From positions 23,134 through 87,133 of the forward strand of contig WEDG01000229.1 in the NCBI GenBank assembly GCA_017591395.1: 64,000 nt of DNA. Reading direction: 5' to 3'. The notes under the pieces were generated by a model. The model saw only the letters and a program-made list of their open reading frames with translations. It did no database searches and was not told the DNA's origin. This document shows, piece by piece, positions 46,663 through 56,869 of the stretch. The DNA comes from Schistocephalus solidus (lineage: Eukaryota; Platyhelminthes; Cestoda; Diphyllobothriidea; Diphyllobothriidae). How positions within the stretch are numbered: the first letter of the stretch is position 1; every line of letters starts with the position of its first letter. Made by a program: the position numbers and the translations under genes.

Positions 46663-49079
46663 CTTTCGAAAGGGTCAGTTGCAAAACTTTACACTGATCA
46701 AGCAATCAGCTGATTAAAACACTACGTATTCATATACCTCAGATTGATAAAGGTTCACGGGGAAATTAAAGGTGTCTAGCTGTCGATTATAGTTAAATAC
46801 CTCAATTAAATGATATATGAGGAAGCATAATCAGTTTTTTGGAAAATAGTAGTGAACATTTGACCTACTACGTAATCAGAAAAGATATCATACCATGTCA
46901 ATTGGCCGTTCGGAATGGCGCTTCAGGGGCCTCTTACAGGAGTCTTTGATCTACGGCCTACAGGTGACCTTACACTTTTAGAGGGCTCTTAAGTCCATAC
47001 TTGTAGGCAATCGATTTTGCGGTATAACATGGATAGGTCATTATGATGTTACACTAAATGCTCAGAGAAAATAAAACAGTATTCCACAATAAATCATAAA
47101 CTCAACTTATCAATTCAGTAGTGCGCAGCGTGCGACAGTGAAATGTTTCTCTATATCAAGATGAAAAGTTTTGCTTTTTATCCAACAACAGTGGACTATT
47201 CTTAAAACGGCAATCCTATAACTTATGTACCTCCTTGTACTGAACACGGTATATTTTTTTGCTGTGGCAGGAAGAGCGCTTACTACGGGTGTGATCGAAA
47301 TATGAAACTTGCACCAATAAATTTTGGGAAGAAGTATACAGAGTGTCAACAAAGCTTGTTTACCCTATTCAAAATTTTCCCGGTTATAATATTCGGATAA
47401 CGAAGGATACTGAAACGTGTAACTTGGTGAATAAAATTAGCAGTGCAGAAAAGAAGGTCAACTTTCCAACTTTTCATCGACAGAATTACGGAAACGATCC
47501 CCGTTTATGTTCAAGCCTAAGTATCAACCTTAAAGAACCCTCCCCGGATAGTTCATGAGCAAGAGATAACTCAACTTAATTATAAGGCCGTCTTGGCTGA
47601 GATGCGTGCTCAAAACCCGTTTATGAAGGTGGTATACCAGTGCTAGTGACAACATATTGCAGTTGAACAGTAGTTCAGAAAGTTGCAGACTTGAGACAGT
47701 ATCACTAACGCAAATATGCGCTCCCTAGCACCCAGCTCTGGCGAAAAACTTCCTAGTGCCGATACTACGTCATCCATGAGGAATACTCTGGTGAAAAAAA
47801 CCATCCCAGCACAGGCATGCACATAAATAACTAGAAAATAAATCACTGTCATGCTTACTAATTAGATCTCTTCCGAAAATAAATCAACGCTTCCTATATC
47901 CATGAGCATATTTTATCGTACACAGGGCTTTCGATTGGGCAAAGTGGAGATAGACCTTGTCTTAAATCATTCCAAAAGCCCATAAAATCATTCCCGGAAG
48001 TAAATAAATAAATTATATATTGAAGGCCCAGCGGGCCCTATGATAACAAGCTTAGTATCGCGTTATAAATAAATACAGTGGATAATTACTGCACTATGTG
48101 AACAGCCATATGAACAGCAGAAATGAATAGTATAGTAGACACATCTAATTCATAACGATTCATAATTTGTAAAACAATAGTCAACACTAATTGGAATATA
48201 AGGTGAACTAGGAAAGAAGCAGAGATAAAAAGCTCCTGCGGTTAAATCGGGGGTAGTTCGATGAGACGTCATTTAAAAAATAAAACTAGGAGTTAAAACT
48301 GCTTCTCTAAAAAATTAATAACTAGAGTTTATGAGATTGGTACGATGCAGTGGGAGAGTACTGTGATGGTTTTTATGACGTATGAGGGTTCGGAACGTTC
48401 CATTTCTTGAGAGAGATCAAATAAGAGACAGAGCTAATTTTTATAACCATCAGGGAGTTGAGACAGGAAGAACTCGTCGTAGACAAAAGAATCGAAACTA
48501 AGAAGGGAAAGTAGAGATCACGAGATCATCACCGAGATGCAACCTTGCTGACTGCCTAGTCCACCGATAATGTGGCGAAAACAGCAGAACCCGTTAGGAT
48601 CATCAACAGACTGCGGAAACCATCGTAAGGCTTGCATAAACGGAGGAACGTATCAAGGTTGTCAACAGTTGGCAAGGATGGTAGAATGGAGGGGAAAAAA
48701 AGTGACTGCGAAGGTTGACTCTGTAGAGGATAATGAAAACATTTTAAGAAACTAATGTTATATCAAGGGAACTGCCTCAATACCAGGAGGACCCTTTTTA
48801 AAGTCCAAAATTTTTGAGTTTGGGAAGGAAACGGACAATAAGGACTTTTTATCTTCCGATGTGAAATATTTGCGTAATTTGGTTTTGAATATCGCTAATG
48901 TAGACGACAACATACTTTCGAGTGGAAGATTATTCCGCATGAAAGTATATTTGGAGGGGTGGCGAAATGTTCATGAAGGAATTATGCGTGGCATAAGGTC
49001 GATATACCGGAGTGAGAGCGTTAATTTGTGGAAGATTTTGGCTAGAGGTAATGCAAAACAGGAAGCAGAGACCGGCTTC
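46663..49079. other. CCT4 upstream region; no second gene recognised
   Basis: Includes the CCT4 promoter and 5'UTR. No clear TATA box or initiator can be assigned. Plus-strand open stretches at 48570-48755 and 48861-49115 are Lys/Asn-rich and could be remnants of a LINE ORF, but no motif supports that. Confidence 0.4.
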
Positions 49080-50110
49080 GAGTCTTCTAACCCACAGAAA
49101 TTTAATGTTTTCTAACTGCCATCTATCCATGTAAGAGATACTGGATCTAGGAAGAGAAAATAGTCTTTAAGTAAAAACTGTCTGAACATTTCCAATCTAA
49201 TGGTGCTCAGAGGCGTTCATCAGACCAAAGAGGGGACAGCAGTATTCTTGGATGGGAAGAATCAACATGCCGTACAGTCTTAACTTCATTTCCGGAAGGA
49301 AGAAAGCATGTGATATAAAACCACATATCTATGCAGCCTTTGCAGAAATTTGATCTGCATGAGGTTATAATGCTAGCTTATTCGTGTAACTTAGGCCTAA
49401 GTTTCTTATGGTTGATCAGGTTAAAGAGGACTATTTTGAAATATTTGGGGTCCGGGAAGCTTGGTGGGGCCAAAACGCATGAAACTGCTCTTGGATGGAG
49501 AAAATTCCATCCGCCATCTAGAGCTCCTACGTGAGATTATAAGTGGATCAGTGTTGATTTCATCCACGCAACTATTTGCGGTGTCTTTACAAAATGAGTA
49601 AATGCAGTTGAGATCATCAGCGTTAACGAAATTTTGTGAATTTTGGAGCATATTTGTTATTTCATTTATGTAGAGAAAAGGAGGGGACCTATAACCTTGC
49701 CTTGAAAAACGCCACTCGTAATCGGCTGAGGCGTCGAGTTGCTATTACCTACTAAGACGTTCTGGCTGCGGTTAGACAAGTAGGAACCAATAAAGGCCGG
49801 GGGAGGAGGCCAGATACCGCGGGCTTCCAGTTTCACTGGAAGACTTCTTTGCGGTACCTTGTAAAAGGCTTTGCTCAGGTCAAAGTAGATCAAAGCCACT
49901 GACTGCTGCTCAGTACGAAGGGAAGGGACGAGGTTAAGAAAAGCTAAGTTACACACTTCCCATGATCTTCCAGGTAGAACTCCATATTGTGAGTCGCTTA
50001 TAAGTTTGTTTTATAGGCAAAAGTTGAGAATTTGATTAAAAATAACTTTTTCAAGAATTATTGGTAGAGTCGGGATTTCGTGAATGCCTCGATAATTATT
50101 TACGTCAAAA
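49080..50110 (-). mobile_element. LINE (jockey/CR1-like) reverse transcriptase, minus strand
   Basis: Read on the minus strand, one long frame with few stops gives DVNNYRGIHEIPTLPIILEK (from about 50090), SDSQYGVLPGRSWEV and VALIYFDLSKAFYKVPQRSL (about 49890). It continues with GVFQGKVIGPLLFST (about 49710), the box NADDL (49620) and EYCCPLFGLMNASEHH followed by IGNVQTVFT (about 49230). The first aromatic residue of the YADD box is replaced by Asn. The 5' end appears cut at about 50110, next to a Penelope-like element. The clade is inferred. Confidence 0.85.
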
Positions 50111-50140
50111 CGAGATTCCGATAGCAATAAGATAAGATAA

Positions 50141-50275
50141 GATGATATATCACTTAACCGAGAATAACCTACTGAGTGCGGCCCAGCATGGGTTTCTCAA
50201 ACAAGGTCTTGCGATACCTTTCAGCTCTCTTTCTTCAGCAGGAAGATCAACTGCTCTCTTGAAAGTCCAGTCTAC
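50141..50275 (+). mobile_element. Short LINE RT finger fragment
   Basis: HLTENNLLSAAQHGFLKQ at about 50150-50203 is the conserved RT finger motif preceding the GRS box in CR1-like enzymes. It sits in opposite orientation between the LINE and Penelope elements. Only about 18 codons are convincing. Confidence 0.5.
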
Positions 50276-50489
50276 GAAAGAATAATCGTAGAGTGTTTTT
50301 TCAGCCGGATTAATTTCCCACCGATCGGATGAAAATGAGGACACTGGTAGCAGAATTGAAAAGACCTCAATACGAGGGGAACATAACTTGAAAATTGTAG
50401 ACAAAAAAATCATAAAAACGTTGGGCTTGTTTTTATGGGAACATCCAGTGAAATTGACGGCCACCACGGCAGTCAAGCTGGAACATGGT

Positions 50490-52420
50490 TAAATGAGGAA
50501 ACGCAGTGGTTGTAAGAGACGGACAAAAGCTTCAGATATGTTCTTGATACATGACATGGCCCGCCAAACTTTTTGGTTGTTCTATCGTTGGCCTTATAAC
50601 TTGTCTCGGTTGTCTGCTGCGTTCTATGAAGCTACGAGGAAAATCGTTGGATTTGAACATTCGTCGAATAAAATGGAGTTCAGCTACTTTGTCACCTGCT
50701 TCGCTTCAATGACTTTCCGTCCTTTTGTAAAAAGTGCGGACGCAGCTGCGTTTGTGTCACAGTGGGCGGTTACTTTGGTAACCGAGGGCTTGGCGTGTTT
50801 TAGTGGCCTTGCTACATGCCGTCGTCTTTAGGTTATCATTGGTCTTACGGTGGATCCGGACGTCGAGGAACGCTATTCGACTGTTGACTTCAGCCTCCTT
50901 TGTGCACTGAATGACCGGAAAGATGGAGTTCAGGAGTGCGTGAAATTTGGAGACCATTTCGCGCCTAAGAACGACGAAATTATCGTCCACATACTGCGCC
51001 CAAAATATTGGTCTGTGGTTCGTAAACACACGTATTTCTTACTTCTGAAGAACTGCCTCAGCAATTAAACCAGAAAGCGGCAAACCCATTGGAGTCCCTT
51101 TTATCTGTTCATAAACCGTTCCCTCCAAGATGAAGTAGGTTTTTGGGCAGACAGTGAGCGGCTGAATGAGGTGCGCACGTTAAGGATTATTGACTACCTC
51201 GTCATATCGGCTCTCAATCAGGTCACTGACGGTTTCAATTGCAAGGCTCTGACGAATTGAGGTGAAAGGTTAGGTAACATCAAATGATACCATGAGTTCG
51301 TTTGTATTAAGTTGTAAACGACGGAGTCTTTCCAAGAAATGGACGGCTGAACGGACCATTGCATTGGAGTCTGATGTAAGACAGTTCAGACTTCAGAATA
51401 GCCATTTGGATAATTTGAATGTGAGTGTTCCGCGCAAAAATACGATGGGTCAAAGGGGAGCCTCATGCTTGTGTACTTTTCGAGGCCCATATAATTTCAC
51501 CCTGACTGAATCTGTAGGTTTTATTGTCAGTCATTCTGCATTTGAAATGGCACCGTTACTCTGCAAACTAGCGAGCGCCGTGTTGTGTTTCACCACGAGC
51601 TTCTTCATTGGATCTCCATCACACCTGAAGTAGGGATGACGGTTATCGAATAGACCGTTGGCCTTCCGGAGGTATTCCGACTTGTCGAGTACAACTGTGG
51701 AACCTCTCCTGTCGGCTGGAAGTATCACGATGCTCCTGTCAGCATACAGTTTCCTGAGGGCATCCTGCTCCGCTCTCGGAATAGCCACATGTGGTTTGTG
51801 TGTCAACATTAAGGATGTTACTTGTTGTCTGATGAGGTGCTTTGTATCGTCCACCTCTTGGGAGTGTTTTAAGACCGACTCAATGGTGGCCACAAGATTT
51901 ACCAGATCGGCATCTGCAGTGTTGAATGATGCTTCATGTTTTAACCCCTGAAACTGTACCAGTGTCAGTTCTTTGGAAGATAACTTATATACAAGCGTCT
52001 AGTCTTGATCTTGTAAAGTGAGAATCCACTTTCGGAATTTAACTCTCAGCTCCATATCTCAAGAAGATCGCAGTTCTGTGGCTCTATTTTTGATTACTCG
52101 GTCCAGCAGTGCTACCCTATTCTCTCCTATGAGCTCTAAAAACTTCGGAATAATCTGGCTCAAAACTCTGTCGTATATCTTCAGCCTTAACTTGCAGTCC
52201 TGGATAAGAATATGAGTCATTCGCCTGCCATGTTGCACCACCCATTGATTCTCCAGCGTTGTGCTCACCGCTGGCTTGTAGGATAGGCTCTTCAGTAGCA
52301 AACGGTTGTCAAAGCATCTGTGGAGGAATTCAATTTGCGCATACGGTGAAGATATGGCAAAGACTTACCATTGACGTACTGACTCTAGCGCTTTGCACCC
52401 GAAAATATTGCTAATTGAAG
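50490..52420 (-). mobile_element. Penelope-like element 1, reverse transcriptase without GIY-YIG
   Basis: On the minus strand, the N-terminal region (52301-52059) and the frame 51893-51531 include DRSIVILPADRRGSTVVLDK, the typical opening motif of Penelope RT. Then 51029-50757 reads AQYVDDNFVVL (catalytic YVDD at 50993-50982) and RIAFLDVRIHRKTNDNLKTT. The connector ELHFIRRMFKSNDFPRSFIE follows at about 50710-50640. Coding stops at about 50515 before any endonuclease, so the C-terminal GIY-YIG domain is lost. Frames are broken at several points. A terminal-repeat-like block lies just upstream at 52430-52560. Confidence 0.88.
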
Positions 52421-52429
52421 CGAAAATGC

Positions 52430-52560
52430 GCGTCCGCGGGCATATATCAGAAGAGGAGGTGATAACAGGAACAAAAGGTTTAATATCCTAACGTTTCAGA
52501 ATCAAACAAGATTCCATCGTTGAAGGTGGGTTATCTAGGGTGCCTCACAGTATTTATGGG
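52430..52560 (-). repeat. Penelope terminal repeat (pLTR-like), copy 1
   Basis: Shares with 52800-52930 the blocks gaggaggtgataacaggaac (versus gaggcgatcacgggaac), taatatcctaacgttt, aatcaaacaagatt and cacagtatttatggg. The central 52487-52524 folds into a two-part hairpin. Read on the minus strand it precedes the coding part of element 1. Pseudo-LTRs of this sort are typical of Penelope-like elements. Confidence 0.7.
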
Positions 52561-52799
52561 TTTTGAACATGCTGGCTCTACAGCTGTTCGTGCAGGATAC
52601 ACTGCAGGGGGGGTGCGGGGAGGTACTAGCTGTCCTGCTGGGACACCAGCAATGAATCAGCAACCACTGACGAGAATCACACGGACAGATACAAACGAAG
52701 GACGAGGAACAGATATGCGGGTCCAGGACAACAAACGCGAGCAATGCAGACGAGATCAATGATACTTGCCATCCTGACACCGCCCCCAGACGAGGCGAG

Positions 52800-52930
52800 G
52801 GAATGAGAAGAAGAGGCGATCACGGGAACCATTGTAATATTGCCTGACGTTTAAAAATCAAACAAAATTTAATCGTCGGAAGTACGTATTGTACCACGCC
52901 GCACAGTATTTATAGGGAGTAACATAAAGG
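52800..52930 (-). repeat. Penelope terminal repeat (pLTR-like), copy 2
   Basis: A direct repeat of 52430-52560 at roughly two-thirds identity by eye. It lies on the 3' side of element 2, so the two elements are arranged head to tail. The hairpin is at 52843-52879. Confidence 0.7.
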
Positions 52931-54155
52931 TTAATACAGGATTACTAAGGCTTTCGAATTTGCGTGGAGGAGGGGCCAGTATGTGGGTGAAGATCCTCAG
53001 TCATTCTGCTGCTTGATGAGGTGGCGGTGTTTAATCCTTGGTGATCATCCTTTGCCTCTAAACCGGGCCCGTGGTGGACAGGGGGGAGGCGGGTGATGGC
53101 TTGTTCTCAATCTGGTTGGGGCCAGCGTTCGCAGGTTGGCAGTAGTCGTTAGTATCCCCATCAACCAAGGCTGCCATCTCAGACGGTTAATCTTGGTTGT
53201 GATCGCACCTCCGTGTGTTTACACACCTTCCGGATAAGTGGTTGAGCCGGCTGAGGAGATAACTCTTCCTTCTTCAGGTCTGAGTCGTGTGTCGATTGCG
53301 TGCGTAACCACCATGGACTCGCCGATCTTCGGATGCACGTTAGGCCAATGTGCGCGTTGGCTATTTTGTTCATTGAGCTGCGTTCAGAGGGCTTGGTAGG
53401 CCGTAGGAAGTGTCACAAAACGATTGATGGAGGCTGCTCCCGTGTGCCAGGCCTCGATTGTTTCCCATACCACGCGGTCACTTCCTCTTCACAGAATTTT
53501 GGCATTCTGGAAGGCGAACATGCGTCAAGAGTCTGCACAGTGTTCCACCACAAAAGATAATGGTCATCCTTCTTACTGCCTTTAATGTGTTCTCTGACTC
53601 GGGTTTGTTGCCGTTTCCCGATCTCTCAATGTAGAAATTACATTGAACCCGGTATTTTTCGTTTGTTGCTTCAACTCGTGCCAGAAGGGCCTTAGGCCTT
53701 CATAACCAGATGTCGAATGGTTGACTCCAGCCGGTGGGCGAGGCCGATCCACAGCGGTCTTAGGAGACGGGAGATCGCCTCCGAAACGCCGTCAATGTAT
53801 GGCAACGCTCACCATATCTTTGGCTGTTCTATCACTGGCCTTCAGCTGGGCCTGGACTGGCTGCTGCGTTCGATGAAGTTGCGGGGATACCAGTTGGCCA
53901 TGAAGAGACGTTGGAGGTATCACAGTTCTGCCTTTCTTTCGGCTGGCTCACTGCAGTGTGTTTCAGCCCTTGTGTACAGTGTTCGAACAGAACTGCCTTT
54001 GTGGCATAACGAGTGTTTGCTGTGGTAGTTCAGGATTTGATGGGTACTCGTAACCTTCATATACACCGTAATTTTTAGGTCCCCATTGGGTTTTCAATGG
54101 ACGAGAACGTCTAGGAACGGCAGTTGGTTGTTGACTTCCGCCGCCATTCCGCAAA
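52931..54155 (-). mobile_element. Penelope-like element 2, RT C terminus and GIY-YIG region
   Basis: The minus strand gives EVNNQLPFLDVLVH (54150 down), KPNGDLKITVYMK, RTLYTRAETHCSEPAER (about 53990-53940), YLQRLFMANWYPRNFIERS, then ALPYIDGVSEAISRLLRPLW and IGLAHRLESTIRHLVMKA (53815-53700). The C-terminal part of the GIY-YIG endonuclease reads WETIEAWHTGAASINRFV and LPTAYQALRTQL (53480-53385). The RT core, with its catalytic Asp residues, is missing at the 5' side. The GIY-YIG catalytic start itself is blurred by frameshifts at about 53560-53690. Confidence 0.87.
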
Positions 54156-55029
54156 ATCCTGAGTAACCACAGCAAAAACTCATTATGCCACAAACGCATA
54201 AACATCCAACATCACCAATTTATAGATATGGGCATTGAAATTGGCAAAGATTCGAACGTCCAAAAGTTTTGCCGACGTGAAACGAACTCGGTCACGCAAA
54301 TCAACAGGTGATTGCGATGACCAATGGACCATCCAGGGACCGTAGTTCTTGTGAACATTTTATACCTCTAAGCAAAACCGATTTCGAGATGCATCACAAG
54401 GATAAGCGTTTGGTTGCTCGTTCCCCTCCCACTAAACGAGCAAAAGGTTGCTTTCAGACACGTGAGGTATGAAGATGAATCTTGTGCGGGTAGAGTAAAT
54501 ATCCTGGTGATAGTCTTAGATCTGAATGCTGAGGTGAACAACCTTAAAATATTAATTCAGTCAGCCATCAATCTCCAAAAGAAAATGGAAGATCTAAGGA
54601 ACAGAAAATGAAGAAGGTGATTGAGCAAAGGAAATGAAATCCTACAGCAGGATGCATGGCATGGGGGACGAATGCGTCACTGCGTGCGTCAACCAACACG
54701 AGTCACATTATGGTATGTTCCTTCTTAAAACATAGACAGCTACCGATTCCAAAATCACCCGTAAGGTCACATGGACTAAGACTTTCCAAACAAGCAAAGT
54801 GAGTACGGTAAGTGAAACTACTGATGTGTTTGCAACCACAATTACAATAAACCCAAGCGTCCACAATACCGGATTTCCTCTGCATCCGAAAAGAATATAG
54901 AATTATCCAATAAAGCCAGATCGACTAGGTTTTTCTCAGGCAAAGACAGCGTTTTAGAAGTCGGACTAGTTACTCCTATGTCAAGGGATAGTTATAATGC
55001 AAATGAAACATAATAGAAAGACGATTCTA
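54156..55029. other. No recognised feature
   Basis: A plus-strand open stretch at 54414-54611 (65 codons) has a Lys/Asn-rich end that could be coiled coil, but nothing identifies it. Confidence 0.35.
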
Positions 55030-56288
55030 ATTTCAAAAGGCCTTCGATACTGTGCCGCACGAGAGACTGCTGTACAAGCTAGAAAGAATTGGAATCAGAG
55101 GTAACCTCCTCAAGTGGATCGAAAACTTCCTCGTGGGTCGGCGCCAGGTTGTGTGCATCGGCCAAGAGAGGTCTAGTTCTGCTGCGGTCGAGAGTGGGGT
55201 TCCTCAGGGTTCAGTACTAGGGCCAATACTGTTTTTAATATACGTGAACGATTGTGTCAGGAATCTCGACTGTGAAGCAGCAATGTTTGCCGATGACATT
55301 AAAATCTGGAATGTAATCCAGAGCCCTGTTGACGAAGATAAACTGCAGATCAACCTAACTCGGTTGGATGAGTGGTCGAATCATCGGCTTTTGCAGTTCA
55401 ACGTCGATAAGTGTACAATACTTCGCTTAGGCAACCCATCTGGATCTGCCGAAAGTAGAAGTTACTTTCTCAACGGTGAAACTTTAAAAGACGTGGAAAC
55501 CCAAAAGGACCTTGGTGTGCTGACGACCACCACCTTAAAACCATCGTCTCACTGCTCGAAAGTGGCGAAGAGTGCAATTGCGGTGTTGCATGCCATCAGA
55601 CGAGCCTTTTAAGATTTCGATGAAGATCTCTTCTCTAAGACTTTTGGAACATTCAGTAGGCCGCATTTGGAATATGCTATGAAAGCCTGGAAACCCTGGA
55701 CAGTTCAAGATCAGAACTGCCTCGAAAGAGTACAGAGGAAAGCCACCAAAATGGTTAGAAGTCAAAGCTCCTTGCCATATCCAACCCGTATAATGAATCT
55801 TAACCTGTTCCCTTTGCGTTATAGGCAAATGCGTGGTGATCTCCTGCAGACATTCCGCATTGTGAAGGGATTGGATTGTTGCCTGGAATTCTCGGACTTC
55901 TTTGAATTTGCCACCACGACCCATCTCCGAGGTCACCCATTGAAACTACGTGTCCAGCAGGCGAGACTGGATGTGCGCAAGTTCTCCTTCTCTGTGTGAG
56001 TTTAAACCTTGGAATGCGCTCCCTGAAGACCTTGTGATGTCACCATCGCTGGAAAGCTTTAAAAGGAACCTTGACAGTTTTATGTTCCGTAACGAGCCTG
56101 AACGATGAGGAATTTATCTTAACCCTCGAGAGTCGTGCACCACTTATCATATTTTATGACCACCTTTTGTACCTTTGCAACCCACACGGTTTCTCTGTAT
56201 ACCACACTTAATTTTACGTTACAAATAGGGTACTCAAAGGCCCATGCCTATTTCCCTCAATAAATTGAATTGAATTGAATTGAATTGA
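55030..56288 (+). mobile_element. CR1-like LINE (family A), 5' truncated, best preserved copy
   Basis: It starts inside the palm domain (KAFDTVPHERLL). It runs through an intact 186-codon frame, a single in-frame stop after AIRRAF (TAA at 55610-55612), the thumb and C terminus (PHLEYAMKAWKPW to HLRGHPLKLR, 55660-55945) and an untranslated tail. It ends in TTGAA repeats (56264-56288). Family A copies elsewhere are at 15712-17185 (old) and 20805-21019 (young, 3' only). The simple repeated tail is characteristic of CR1-type 3' ends. Confidence 0.93.
55052..55612 (+). pseudogene. CR1 reverse-transcriptase fragment, frame open for 186 codons
   Basis: Part of the non-LTR polymerase that would copy the LINE RNA at a nicked target. 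GNLLKWIENFLVGRRQVV is at residues 17-34, GVPQGSVLGPILFLIYVND at 49-67 and the catalytic FADD box at 79-82. NVDKCTILRLG follows in the palm to thumb transition, then LGVLTTTTLKPSSHCSKVAK. It begins at an internal Met because the element is 5' truncated, so no functional enzyme is made. The absence of stops across the palm indicates a young copy. Confidence 0.88.
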
Positions 56289-56869
56289 CCGTGACCTAGG
56301 TCATTTTCAGATCGTGGCAACCATATACTACATTACTCGGGACATTAAATACCTGTGATATCGAGAGTGCTACTGGACAGAGCGCAATGCCTGGTAATTC
56401 AGGGACTTTCCCAATATACATCCAGTACTTACAAAGAATGATTATTGGCAAACCTACAAATTTCCGGTGTCTATTCAGTGAACTTATGTGACCAAATGAG
56501 GAAGTTGCAGTGCCAAAGACCTGTGGACTTGTAAAACCACACATCGACAGCTCAGAGGAGCGATGCCCCAACCACTCAATGTTGTGTTGGCTAATCAGTA
56601 ACAAGTCAGAATTATTCTTTCACGAAGATTTAGAATCAAGGACACACACTCTGGCGGTATTTCAGCCGGATTACACACAGACAGAGAGAATGAAAGGTCG
56701 AAAATTAGTTCTGAAATTGAGAACAAGATTGCAGAATGGGGAGACCAACCTAGTGATATACAACGATCAGATAGTTCAGCGTTCTCCTTAAGTCCTTGGC
56801 CAGATGCAACTCAAATGAGGGCAAAATAGGTTCCGTAAATGGAGCATCAGATCGCACTGTGATAAGAAT
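56289..56869 (+). other. Possible ORF1 remnant of the following LINE
   Basis: The 93-codon open stretch at 56510-56791 ends LRTRLQNGETNLVIYNDQIV, which reminds me of the C terminus of ORF1 in CR1-like elements. It lies just upstream of an endonuclease domain. The resemblance is from memory and weak. Confidence 0.35.

Noticed and set aside
50150..50476. 108-codon minus-strand frame next to Penelope element 1
   Set aside because: No similarity to the Penelope connector or GIY-YIG domain; part of it is antisense to a plus-strand RT motif.
51826..51840. CTGATGAG string in the Penelope region
   Set aside because: It lies within coding sequence of the RT and has no matching GAAA core or stems.
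52660..52710. Possible hammerhead core (ctgacgag followed by aaacgaag)
   Set aside because: No stem II or stem III can be drawn between the core pieces; it lies outside the repeated hairpin of the terminal repeats.
55535..55936. 133-codon minus-strand frame
   Set aside because: It is the shadow of the plus-strand CR1 reverse transcriptase and contains no independent motif.
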